Origin: CAZDBS01 sp964503775
GTDB lineage: Bacteria; Patescibacteriota; Saccharimonadia; Saccharimonadales; CAZDBS01
Assembly: GCA_964503775.1 (NCBI GenBank)
Contig: CAZDBS010000003.1
Coordinates: 16,754 to 80,753, forward strand
Direction: 5' to 3'
DNA: 64,000 nt
The notes under the pieces: generated by a model
The model's database searches: none
The model's input: only the letters and a program-made list of their open reading frames with translations
Told to the model about the DNA's origin: nothing
Program-made: the position numbers and the translations under genes
In this document: positions 49,515 to 57,799 of the stretch, in pieces
Position numbering within the stretch: position 1 is the stretch's first letter
How the letters are laid out: the number at the start of each line of letters is the position of its first letter

Positions 49515-50645
49515 CTATTGTGCTTTCGCTTCTTCTAATTTGGCGTCAACTGTTTGTTCTTTGCCATCCCGATTGATCGTCACCTTCACCGTGTCGCCGA
49601 CTTGGTACTTGCTGAGAGCAGTTGTAAGACTGGTCTTCTCATCGATAGCCGTATCACCAATCTTGGTGATAATATCTTTCTCTTTGAGACCAGCCTTAGC
49701 AGCCGGGCTATCCGGCAATACAACAGTCTGACCACGGCTAGGGGCTAGGTAGGCACCGCGTTTGACAGGCAGGTTGTATTCGTAGGCAATGTCGTCAGTG
49801 ATGACAACATACCGAACACCCAAATATGGTCGAATGATGCGTCCTTTTTCGAGAACTGTTTTGATGATGCCTTGGGCATCCGTAATCGGAATCGCAAATC
49901 CGAGATTTTCGGCACTTCCAGCAACCGCAGTATTCATGCCTATCACTTCACCGTTTAGACTAACCAGCGGCCCGCCAGAATTACCCTGATTGATAGCCGC
50001 ATCGGTCTGTATAAGGTTACGTAGCGGCTCGGAGTCACCGGATGAATCACCGGCCGTGATATCGCGGCCGATACCCGAGATAATCCCTGAGGTTACTGTA
50101 TTTTGGAATTGGCCCTGCGCATTGCCGATAGCGATTACTTTGTCACCAACCTGCACCTTCGTCGAATCACCTAGCTTGACAGCCTTGAAATCTTTGGGGT
50201 TTTTGACTTTCAGAAAAGCTATATCGTTGGCCGTATCACGACCTATGATCTCGACGTCGTCGTACTTGGTGCCATCAGACGTCGTAACGCTCACTGACGT
50301 TGTCCCGTTGGCGACAACATGGCGATTAGTCATGATATAACCATCCGAACTGATGATCATGCCGGTTCCGGCGCCTTGCTGCTGTACTACACCACCAAAG
50401 AAATCAACACCGGCATTGGCTGAAACATTGATCGAAACAACACTTTGGCCTACTTCTTTAGCAATTTGTGAGATTAGCTGGCTCTCACTGGACACAACCT
50501 GGATTTTCTCCTGAGTAGAAGTGTTGGTGCCAAGTCTCGTGTCGGAACGGCTACCTGCCCAACCACCGACAAACCCGGCCACAAGCGCAAAAAAGAGCAT
50601 GCTAAACTTTTTCCAATTCATCGACAGTGTTGTAACTGCTGGCAT
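49515..50645 (-). CDS. HtrA/DegP-type serine protease
   Basis: 376 aa, anchored by one membrane helix (14-30). Trypsin-like domain with the triad His109 (MTNRHVV), Asp141 (TANDIAFL) and Ser223 (GNSGGPL), then one PDZ domain (LPDSPAAKAGLKEKDIITK). Degrades damaged exported proteins. GGAG 8 nt before the ATG is a normal ribosome-binding site. The conserved oxyanion region is intact. Confidence 0.95.
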   Translation of the reverse strand: MPAVTTLSMNWKKFSMLFFALVAGFVGGWAGSRSDTRLGTNTSTQEKIQVVSSESQLISQIAKEVGQSVVSINVSANAGVDFFGGVVQQQGAGTGMIISSDGYIMTNRHVVANGTTSVSVTTSDGTKYDDVEIIGRDTANDIAFLKVKNPKDFKAVKLGDSTKVQVGDKVIAIGNAQGQFQNTVTSGIISGIGRDITAGDSSGDSEPLRNLIQTDAAINQGNSGGPLVSLNGEVIGMNTAVAGSAENLGFAIPITDAQGIIKTVLEKGRIIRPYLGVRYVVITDDIAYEYNLPVKRGAYLAPSRGQTVVLPDSPAAKAGLKEKDIITKIGDTAIDEKTSLTTALSKYQVGDTVKVTINRDGKEQTVDAKLEEAKAQ

Positions 50646-50715
50646 CTTAATCTCCTATTAAACTAAATGATTATGTGCTTAACCTATGATCTCTCACACT
50701 TTTGGTGTGAAGGTT

Positions 50716-51486
50716 CTAATATAGGTAGCGATTCCAATCTGACAGTATTACTATTATAGCGACTAGTGCGGTAACAAAAGAAACATACAAAACCTTCTTT
50801 TGCTTAGTCAAAGTATCTCTCGCAGCAGACTTCTGTAGTTCGACGGCGACATAACCTAGACCCCCAGCGATAATAGCAACATAAGCCACTCCACTGTAGA
50901 GCAGTACCCAGCGATCTCCCAGCCACGCTAGTTGGGCGATCATGAGCCCCCAGAAAAGTGCATATGATTCTTTCAACCCGTCAGCGACATTGCTTAACAC
51001 ATGCCGAGCACAAGCAAAGCCGATCAGAAAACCGCACACTACAACAAAGGCTTCAGGATAAGTTCGCTGAGCACTCGAGATTGCTTGATGTGAGAATATG
51101 ACTGATAGACCCAAGCTCTGAGCGATTATAGCTTGAGCAACCACCCAATTAAATCCGGATCGTGGTTTGATAATTGTTAACCACAGACTATATAGCAAAG
51201 CGTACGCAAGCTGAGCTAGTAACGTCGAGGATCGGTTGATATAGATAACCGCACTGAGACCAACGATGATATCTACGGTGTTGGCGAGGATATTCGGCCA
51301 CCAATAGCGAATCTTGACTGCCAACATCCGCCATTTGCTCAATATAACCAGCAGCAAAGCTAGTGGCAGAAGTCGTAAGCGCACAAAACCAACGACAATA
51401 AACGGTAGCAGCGCGTTTAGAGCAATGTGGAGATAGTGCGAAACACCTCGATATGAATTAGTTGTTAGTCGTTTGAGTAGCCGCAT
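50716..51486 (-). CDS. Hypothetical polytopic membrane protein
   Basis: 256 aa with about eight membrane segments; no conserved catalytic residues stand out. It overlaps the end of the LytR-CpsA-Psr gene by 29 bp, so the two are translated together and may work on the same envelope polymer. A short hairpin with CACAC/GTGTG arms follows its stop. Family not recognised. Confidence 0.68.
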   Translation of the reverse strand: MRLLKRLTTNSYRGVSHYLHIALNALLPFIVVGFVRLRLLPLALLLVILSKWRMLAVKIRYWWPNILANTVDIIVGLSAVIYINRSSTLLAQLAYALLYSLWLTIIKPRSGFNWVVAQAIIAQSLGLSVIFSHQAISSAQRTYPEAFVVVCGFLIGFACARHVLSNVADGLKESYALFWGLMIAQLAWLGDRWVLLYSGVAYVAIIAGGLGYVAVELQKSAARDTLTKQKKVLYVSFVTALVAIIVILSDWNRYLY

Positions 51487-53155
51487 CTTGCCCCAGTATT
51501 ATAACAAAGTCAACAGTCGGATCAGTGACTTCAACAGGGAGCTGTCCAGATTGACCAATAACCTTGAAGCGCTGCTCGAGATACCGTTTGGTGTAGGGCT
51601 TGGCTGTGGCCGATTTGGTAGCGTCTATCAGTTGTGTTTGGGCAACTCTCGTTGTCGCGTCACCGATATACACGACTTGGTAACCATAACTTTTGAGCTC
51701 GTCAGCTTTCGTCGTCGCCAACCCCGTGACTCCAGCACCATTCAATACCGCCACCTTGGCAGCTTCTTTCTTGATATATCCATCCACCAGTGAACTTCGA
51801 ACGAACGTTTTGATTTCATCAAAATTACCAACGCCAGCGTTCGGTATAACAACTGATGCTCCATTGATGCTGGCACTCCTGACAAACGCTTTGTCACCAT
51901 CAACAAAACTCAGCGACTGGATACTACTTGAGGGAATTTCTTTGCCAATTTGGTATAAGCGAGCGACTTCACTGGTGCGAATATTTGTCCGTACGTGGTC
52001 ACCAGCGGCGTCCATCAACTGCACAACCTTGATGGGATTACTGAAAGTATCGACTGAGAGAATTTTGTCTTTCAGGGCTACAAGTATAGTGCGTTGGTTC
52101 ATATTGCGATCAAAATCCGAACGTGGCATCCCACACCCACCGTGTGAATTACGTGCCCGGCTGAGCAGTAGTGTTTGCGTACCGGTCAGGTGTTGTTGTC
52201 CTCCATACAAGCGAAGAGCGTTTTTACCATATTGCCAATCAAAAATTGGGTCATAGATACCACCATTCAAACAATTCGGATCACTGCCCTGGATATTGAT
52301 GTCTATGCCACCGACAGCGTCTGTTGCTTGTTTGAACGCCGTGAAATCAACCATCGCATAATAGTGAAGTGGTATGCCTAAATGTTCTTCGAGCGTACGC
52401 TCCAGTAACTTGATCCCAGCTTTTTCGTCACCTTTGGCATCATCTTTGCCAGTTGAATACGCAGCATTGATCTTCATCGAATAGAAACCTGGAACCTTAA
52501 CATACAGATCTCTAGGAATACTCAAAATAGCTGCGGTCTTGCCAAAAGGCTCGATACTAGCCACGAGCAGCGTATCTGTCAGGTCTCCAGCTTCATGACC
52601 CTCGCCTCCTCTTCCGATCAACAGGATGTTAACCCGCCCATCACCCTCACCATTTAGTTCGCTTGGAGCGACGTTTTTGCGAAGCGCTATTGATGTGCCG
52701 CCTTCTCGATCGATAATTTTCGCTTGGGTAACATAGAGTTTATAACCCGTGTATCCAGCAATACTAATACCACTGAGTAGGATTAGGATAAACCCCCATT
52801 TGAGAACACGAAGTGCAGGATTTCGACGTTTTTTGCTTCCTGTGAGGTCTTTGTGTTTACGACGGAACCAACGACGTTTTGGTTTCGATTCCGGCTCTTC
52901 AATGATTGGGGCGACCTCTGGCAAAGCGGCCGCGGGCTGCAGGCCGAGACGGGTTTTGGTCCGATAGACAAATCCGTCGTCGTGAGTAGCCGAGCCCGGC
53001 AGTTCGTGACGATCAGCCGAACCTAGTCGTTGTGGTCGGTTTGGGTCAAGCGGTCTATGTACAATCGGAGCATCGTGAGCTCGCTTTGGTCGCGAATGCG
53101 ACGGGTGTTCATGACGGATGAACCCGTCTATAGGTCGTGATCTACGTGATTTCAT
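51458..53155 (-). CDS. LytR-CpsA-Psr family protein with LytR_C domain
   Basis: 565 aa. Basic, disordered cytoplasmic head (1-115), membrane helix about 117-140, the LCP catalytic domain (GDLTDTLLVASIEP, ILSIPRDLYVKVPG, KINAAYSTG, DFTAFKQATDAVGGIDI, and RARNSHGGCGMPRSDFDRN), then a LytR_C domain (KVAVLNGAGVTGLATTKA). LCP enzymes attach lipid-linked glycopolymers to peptidoglycan or proteins. TATACT is 12 nt before the ATG. Confidence 0.95.
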   Translation of the reverse strand: MKSRRSRPIDGFIRHEHPSHSRPKRAHDAPIVHRPLDPNRPQRLGSADRHELPGSATHDDGFVYRTKTRLGLQPAAALPEVAPIIEEPESKPKRRWFRRKHKDLTGSKKRRNPALRVLKWGFILILLSGISIAGYTGYKLYVTQAKIIDREGGTSIALRKNVAPSELNGEGDGRVNILLIGRGGEGHEAGDLTDTLLVASIEPFGKTAAILSIPRDLYVKVPGFYSMKINAAYSTGKDDAKGDEKAGIKLLERTLEEHLGIPLHYYAMVDFTAFKQATDAVGGIDINIQGSDPNCLNGGIYDPIFDWQYGKNALRLYGGQQHLTGTQTLLLSRARNSHGGCGMPRSDFDRNMNQRTILVALKDKILSVDTFSNPIKVVQLMDAAGDHVRTNIRTSEVARLYQIGKEIPSSSIQSLSFVDGDKAFVRSASINGASVVIPNAGVGNFDEIKTFVRSSLVDGYIKKEAAKVAVLNGAGVTGLATTKADELKSYGYQVVYIGDATTRVAQTQLIDATKSATAKPYTKRYLEQRFKVIGQSGQLPVEVTDPTVDFVIILGQDAATQTTNN

Positions 53156-53167
53156 TTACTTCTGGAT

Positions 53168-53173
53168 AGTATA
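53168..53173 (-). promoter_or_regulatory. -10 box (TATACT) of the LCP operon
   Basis: TATACT on the minus strand 12 nt before the ATG; a second TATACT follows about 15 nt further upstream. Confidence 0.45.
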
Positions 53174-53282
53174 CGCGATGAGTATATGACTCGGCAATCA
53201 AAATGCTCATGTCCAATTCACCCTTCCTGTTTAAATTTTACTCATATGTATAGATCAGTCATTATTTCCACGAGCGCTATGG

Positions 53283-53288
53283 TATAGT
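53283..53288 (+). promoter_or_regulatory. -10 box (TATAGT) of lepB
   Basis: TATAGT on the plus strand 8 nt before the lepB ATG at 53297. Confidence 0.45.
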
Positions 53289-53296
53289 TGACCGTG

Positions 53297-54073
53297 ATGA
53301 ATCCGAACGAAAACCAAAACGATGTTCGCTCCTATCAGCGTGTCGAGTATGACGGCCTCCTGCAACTTCTTCAGTCAGGTCAAAACTTAACCGATGACCA
53401 GAGGAACCGTCTAGTGTCACTGGCTACTAACCTAGACCTGCCAAATCCTCTCAAACAACCCTCGGCAGTAACCATTCCGCAACCCATCGATGAATCGGCC
53501 AACCAACATCCTTCATCGCTAAAAGGATTCCTATCTCTCCTCCGTTTTGGAGTCAGTGTTATCATCATTGCTGCTTTTATCAACGCATTTGTCTTCCGAC
53601 CCTATCAAGTCGACGGCACCAGCATGACACCGACACTTCAGAACAACGACCGACTCATTGTCGTCAAAGTAGCCCGTACTTGGGCACGTATCACCAGGCA
53701 TGATTTCATCCCTTCGCGCGGCACGATCATTGTTCTCGATACGACACTAGGCAACGACAAACAACTGGTCAAACGTGTCATTGGTCTACCAGGTGAACGC
53801 GTCGTAGTCAAAGATGGTAGAATCACGATCTATAACAAAGATAATCCAAACGGATTTGACCCTGACGACGCGGCTTGGGGCAAAGACTTGGCGCCCACTT
53901 CAGGTAACGTGGATGTAGTCGTGCCGCCAGATGAGTTGTTTATATGCGGCGACAACCGTGTGCCCGGTGGCTCCAACGACTCTCGTAGCCAAGTAGGTAC
54001 AATCCCTGCTGACCACGTCATCGGTGTCGCCAAATTCAGAGTCTTGCCCATCAACAAAGCCCGCATTCTATAG
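53297..54073 (+). CDS. lepB: Signal peptidase I
   Basis: 258 aa. Cytoplasmic head of about 75 residues, one membrane helix (about 80-98), then the catalytic domain with Ser109 (GTSMTPTL) and Lys159 (QLVKRVIGLPGE); the C-terminal box GDNRVPGGSNDSR is present. Removes signal peptides of Sec and Tat substrates. The ATG at 53297 is preferred to a TTG 9 nt upstream because of the TATAGT box. Confidence 0.96.
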   Translation: MNPNENQNDVRSYQRVEYDGLLQLLQSGQNLTDDQRNRLVSLATNLDLPNPLKQPSAVTIPQPIDESANQHPSSLKGFLSLLRFGVSVIIIAAFINAFVFRPYQVDGTSMTPTLQNNDRLIVVKVARTWARITRHDFIPSRGTIIVLDTTLGNDKQLVKRVIGLPGERVVVKDGRITIYNKDNPNGFDPDDAAWGKDLAPTSGNVDVVVPPDELFICGDNRVPGGSNDSRSQVGTIPADHVIGVAKFRVLPINKARIL

Positions 54074-54082
54074 TATAGAGGG

Positions 54083-54958
54083 TCAGTTTTGAGCGCTGAT
54101 TTGCCTGGTGATTCTCTCGAGATCTGCCTGGTCTTTATACTCGACTACCAACCTACCCCTACCCTTTGCCATAGGCTGGACAAATACTTTTGTGTCCAAA
54201 TGCTTGGACAGTGTCCTCGTATAGTTATTCTGTGCCCCAGTCTGTCGGGCAGCCATCCGCGTGGACGTCGCACCTTGTTTGTAGGCGGTAACAAATTGCT
54301 CGGCTTTGCGCACCGACCAATCAAAACGTTGGATATACTCTAACAGTTCGTGCTGTTTTTTCTCATCACCTTTCAGGGCTAAGATGGAACGAGCGTGCCC
54401 TTCAGTAATCTTGCCTTCCTGCAAGGCCCCCATGGCTTCAGTAGGCAGTTGTAGTAAGCGCATGGTGTTAATGACCGTGGTTGTAGCTTTGCCGACTTTG
54501 CGGGCAATCGCATCAGCATCGAGATTAAACTCTTGCTGCAAGCGAGCCAGAGCCGCTGCCATGTCCAGTGGGCGTAAGTCCTCGCGTTGAACGTTTTCGA
54601 CAAGAGCCAGTTCCAGTCTCTGAAGTTCGTCCGTACTCCTCACGATAACTGGTAGTTCTGTTAGACCAGCAATCTGTGCGGCACGCCATCGTCTTTCACC
54701 GGCGACGATCATATACTTTCCGTCATGCTTCGTTACGATCAGAGGCTGTATAACCCCGTGTTCTTTGATCGAGGCTGCCAGTTCGTGAAGTTCGATCTCA
54801 TCGAACACCTTGCGCGGCTGAGATGGATCAGGCTGAAGTGAATGAACAGCCAATTGCTGCACGCGGCTTTTGTCCTCGTTCACCATTGTAAAATCCCCGA
54901 CATCGGCCATAGATGTCGGGATCAGACTATCTAGTCCTCTACCTAGTCCCTTTGACAC
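54083..54958 (-). CDS. parB: Chromosome partitioning protein ParB
   Basis: 291 aa from a GTG that has AAGGAGG 9 nt upstream; the TTG three codons earlier touches that site and is rejected. Starts MSKGLGRGLDSLIP as usual. CTPase motifs VAGERRWRA and ENVQREDL, then a helix-turn-helix (ADAIARKVGKATTTVINTMRLLQLP) that binds parS, and a C-terminal dimerisation domain. Overlaps parA by 20 bp. No convincing parS is in the window. Confidence 0.95.
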   Translation of the reverse strand: MSKGLGRGLDSLIPTSMADVGDFTMVNEDKSRVQQLAVHSLQPDPSQPRKVFDEIELHELAASIKEHGVIQPLIVTKHDGKYMIVAGERRWRAAQIAGLTELPVIVRSTDELQRLELALVENVQREDLRPLDMAAALARLQQEFNLDADAIARKVGKATTTVINTMRLLQLPTEAMGALQEGKITEGHARSILALKGDEKKQHELLEYIQRFDWSVRKAEQFVTAYKQGATSTRMAARQTGAQNNYTRTLSKHLDTKVFVQPMAKGRGRLVVEYKDQADLERITRQISAQN

Positions 54959-55706
54959 GTTTTTCAACCTCCTTGGCTAATTGTTTGTAACTACGGGCAC
55001 CTTTACTCCAACGATCGTGCTCAGAAATGGGTTTGCCATGACTGGGCGCTTCTGCCAACCGCACATTCCTAGGTACAACCACATCAAACACTTTACCTTT
55101 GAAGTGGTTGTTGACTTCCTTGTGCACCTGTGGAGCAAGTGAAGTACGCGGATCATACATAGTGATCAGAACGCCGAGCAGATCCAGATTGGGGTTAAGC
55201 GCTTGCCTTACTCGCTGCACCGTGTCGAGAAGCTGACTGAGGCCCTCTAGAGCGTAGTATTCGGCCTGAACAGGGATAAGTATGTAATCAGCTGCTGTCA
55301 GGGCGTTGATCGTAAGCAGACCGAGTGAGGGTGGCGAATCGATGATGATATAGTCGGCGTCGTAATTACTTAACAGTTGTTTCAGGCGAAACTCTCTCCC
55401 CTGTTGATTCACTAGTTCAACTTCAGCTGCCGCCAGATCCTTATTGGCTGGCAGAATGAAAAGATCTGGGATGTTGGTTTTGAGAACTATTTTGGAAGCA
55501 TGAGTATGATCGAGCATGCCATGATACATGGTAAGTGGCAGCTCGTGCTTAGCGATACCGAGGCCGCTGGTGGCATTGCCTTGGGGGTCCAAGTCAGCTA
55601 TCAAGACACTTTTGCCAGATTTAGCTAAGTAAGCACCTAGATTGACAGCCGTTGTAGTCTTGCCAACCCCACCTTTTTGATTTGTAACAGTGATAATTGT
55701 CGACAT
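54939..55706 (-). CDS. parA: Chromosome partitioning ATPase ParA/Soj
   Basis: 255 aa with the deviant Walker A NQKGGVGKTT, IADLDPQGNATSGLG and the PVQAEYYALEGLSQL stretch of chromosomal ParA proteins. Moves ParB-bound origin regions apart. First gene of the parAB operon; the upstream 180 bp hold two hairpins and copy B of the dispersed element. Confidence 0.96.
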   Translation of the reverse strand: MSTIITVTNQKGGVGKTTTAVNLGAYLAKSGKSVLIADLDPQGNATSGLGIAKHELPLTMYHGMLDHTHASKIVLKTNIPDLFILPANKDLAAAEVELVNQQGREFRLKQLLSNYDADYIIIDSPPSLGLLTINALTAADYILIPVQAEYYALEGLSQLLDTVQRVRQALNPNLDLLGVLITMYDPRTSLAPQVHKEVNNHFKGKVFDVVVPRNVRLAEAPSHGKPISEHDRWSKGARSYKQLAKEVEKRVKGTR

Positions 55707-55771
55707 GTTTTAGTTTTTCCCTCTCACTATTTCAACCATAAGCATACCATAAATGTTATTTCACGAAAATA

Positions 55772-55804
55772 CGACTTTTCTGTGATTTATTCAGAGAAAA
55801 GTCG
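55772..55804. repeat. Inverted repeat upstream of parA
   Basis: Perfect 10-bp stem CGACTTTTCT/AGAAAAGTCG with a 13-nt loop, between parA and the surface-protein gene. Confidence 0.6.
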
Positions 55805-55819
55805 AACCTTGGCGGAAGT

Positions 55820-55870
55820 GAGCACCGAGCGTAGCGAGGGATGAGAGGAACCGCTCGGGTTCCTCTCATA
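55820..55870 (+). repeat. Dispersed hairpin element, copy B
   Basis: Begins GAGCACCGAGCGTAGCGAG, then a perfect 12-bp stem ATGAGAGGAACC/GGTTCCTCTCAT with a 5-nt loop. Matches copy A at 13352-13403 in the leading block and in the stem, with the eleventh base pair changed on both arms. Confidence 0.65.
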
Positions 55871-55886
55871 GACGAGTGCTAACGAG

Positions 55887-57359
55887 TCAAGCCACAGGTG
55901 GTGGAGTAGATTGTGGCCCATAGGGGTCGGCTGGATTTTGTGGCTGTTGTGGGGCTGGAGCGTAGACATCACCCGGAACTGGGGCTTCAAACGGCGAAGT
56001 AGAGGCGACGGGTTCTGCTGGAGGAGCTGCGGGTGAATAAGCTTCGGGGGATGCAGCTGGTGCTGGCGGGGCGTATTGCGTATTCATCGGTTGTTCGTAG
56101 GCCTGAGAGTAATTACCCTGATCGGTAGGTGCTGGTCCACCGTAGGTGTTGTTGTAGGTTTGGAAAAACTCTTCTGGATCATATCCGCCAGCATCATCTC
56201 CGCCATCGTTGCGGCGGCGCTTGAGAAGCCAGAAGATCAGGAAGAACAGAAGGAGCAGCACCAAGAGAAGTACTACGACGACGATTATAATTGTACTGGC
56301 TTTGGCACCCGCTTTGCCATAGTTGGCCTTGAGCGTAAAGTCCTGAGGTAATTCACCGTTAGTAGTTTGGACGTCTATAGTAGCCTCACCGCTGATGGTA
56401 CCGACTGTATATGTCACTGATTGTGAGCCAGCCGGAGCGTCTGTGAAGTAGGCGATTCCCGCCTCGGTCGTTTGTGCTTCTAGGTCGCCTATTTTAACGG
56501 TGGCCCCTGCTGGAACTGGCTTACCATCCAATCCAACAACACGCACGTTTACTAGATAACCAGTGGTTCTAAATTTGAAGTTTGCGCTCTCAGCCTTAGC
56601 GCCCTTCTCGTCGACAACCGACAGCATGGCATTGTAAGACGTTCCGGCCTGCAGTGATCCGGTCGGCAGTGTCAAACTGTGATCTTTTGCGAAACCAGTT
56701 TCGGTTTGAGTCTGTCCGTAACTCGTCTCTAATCCGTATGATAACGTACCTTTTGTCGCCACACTTGTCTTCCAGGACAGCGTCACACTATCGCGCCCAG
56801 TTTTGGCCAGCACTATGTCGGTGATTTCGATAGCCGTTGGTGTTGAAGGGGTTGGCGCAGGTGTCGTAGTGACAACTGGCGTGGGAGTAGTGTTTGTTGT
56901 TGGTCGAGACGGTATATAGCTTGTGGGGTTTTTAACAGTTTGGGATGGCTTGGTGGGTGTGGGAGTTGGCGTCGGCGTAGGGGTCGGAGTTGGTGTGGGA
57001 GTTGGCGTCGGCGTAGGGGTTGGAGTTGGTGTGGGAGTCTTAGCAACGACGATGATAGTTAGGGTGGCGTCTGCCGGATCATACTTCGTCGGATCTTTCG
57101 GGGTACAGTGTGCCTGCAGAGTATGTGTACCTACCGGCAAGACAGTACTGAGCGGTGGATTATAGGTGATATTACAGATCGTAGTGTCAAAAGCGTCAGG
57201 TACATTCCCCTGTAGTGCCTGACCTTCGGTTATTGTGATACTACCTGCCAACGACAGGCCGCTAAATATCAGGATATTGCATGACACTACAAGCGCCAAC
57301 AGCCCAATTTTCATGAGCGATACATGATGGGAGGTTTTTTGTTTTATCTGTTCTATCAC
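55887..57359 (-). CDS. Surface protein: Ig-like, Thr-Pro linker, FN3, PEGA-like, membrane anchor
   Basis: 490 aa, GTG start with AAAGGT before it. Signal sequence (about 15-39), a short Ig-like domain with two Cys (TTICNITYNPPL and LQAHCTP), a (Thr-Pro)n linker of about 36 residues, a fibronectin type III-like domain (VTLSWKTSVATKGTLSYG), a PEGA/carboxypeptidase-like domain (VVGLDGKPVPAGATVKIG), one membrane helix and an unusual 115-residue Pro/Ala/Tyr-rich cytoplasmic tail. Likely involved in contact with a surface or host cell (inference). Confidence 0.82.
   Translation of the reverse strand: MIEQIKQKTSHHVSLMKIGLLALVVSCNILIFSGLSLAGSITITEGQALQGNVPDAFDTTICNITYNPPLSTVLPVGTHTLQAHCTPKDPTKYDPADATLTIIVVAKTPTPTPTPTPTPTPTPTPTPTPTPTPTPTKPSQTVKNPTSYIPSRPTTNTTPTPVVTTTPAPTPSTPTAIEITDIVLAKTGRDSVTLSWKTSVATKGTLSYGLETSYGQTQTETGFAKDHSLTLPTGSLQAGTSYNAMLSVVDEKGAKAESANFKFRTTGYLVNVRVVGLDGKPVPAGATVKIGDLEAQTTEAGIAYFTDAPAGSQSVTYTVGTISGEATIDVQTTNGELPQDFTLKANYGKAGAKASTIIIVVVVLLLVLLLLFFLIFWLLKRRRNDGGDDAGGYDPEEFFQTYNNTYGGPAPTDQGNYSQAYEQPMNTQYAPPAPAASPEAYSPAAPPAEPVASTSPFEAPVPGDVYAPAPQQPQNPADPYGPQSTPPPVA
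56961..57032. repeat. 36-bp tandem repeat in the Thr-Pro linker
   Basis: Two adjacent 36-bp units differing at one base, each beginning GGGAGTTGGCGTCGGCGTAG on the plus strand and encoding six Thr-Pro pairs. Such repeats readily change copy number, so linker length may vary between strains. Confidence 0.8.
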
Positions 57360-57463
57360 GATGTCTACCTTTTTATAAATACTTATGAGAAGTGTAGCTT
57401 ATGCTTACTTGAACGTCAAACCCTGCTGTCTATCTGGAGTCCTTTGTGTATTGTGCAGGAACC

Positions 57464-57736
57464 TTAGAGCGATACAACGTGCGCAGCCAGTTCATCCATG
57501 AGTGGTAAGGGCTGTCCCTGCCAGAGATTAATCACCGATCCATCGTCTTCTTTGAGGGCTAGGATAGCTGGATACTGCATGATGCCGTAGACTTCTGCCT
57601 GCCTGGCACCTTCCCTGCTATTCAAATCGACAAGTTCAATCTCTGCCTCAGGATGCGCCCGACCGAAGTCCCGGACGTAAGTTAGGACTTCACTTTCATG
57701 CTCGGTCTTTGGTCGATAAAATACTAACGCTTTCAT
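57464..57736 (-). CDS. Thioredoxin-fold protein without cysteines
   Basis: 90 aa with a thioredoxin-like pattern: strand MKALVFYR, helix, EIELVDLNSREGARQAEVYGI, then the cis-Pro stretch MQYPAILAL and a final helix. The CxxC redox site is replaced (RPKTEHE) and the protein has no Cys at all, so it is not a reductase. Directly downstream of nrdJ but with its own TATACT box 8 nt before the ATG. Possibly a binding or scaffold protein. Confidence 0.72.
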   Translation of the reverse strand: MKALVFYRPKTEHESEVLTYVRDFGRAHPEAEIELVDLNSREGARQAEVYGIMQYPAILALKEDDGSVINLWQGQPLPLMDELAAHVVSL

Positions 57737-57744
57737 TGACTATG

Positions 57745-57750
57745 AGTATA
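57745..57750 (-). promoter_or_regulatory. -10 box (TATACT) of the thioredoxin-fold gene
   Basis: TATACT on the minus strand 8 nt before the ATG at 57736. Confidence 0.5.
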
Positions 57751-57799
57751 CAAGAGCTGAAAGCCGAAAGCTATGAGCTGAAAGCGACGGGCCTGGACC

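Noticed and set aside
55757..55772. Possible parS half-site TATTTCACGAAAATAC upstream of parA
   Set aside because: Only about 10 of 16 bases fit the consensus and the second half of the palindrome is lost.
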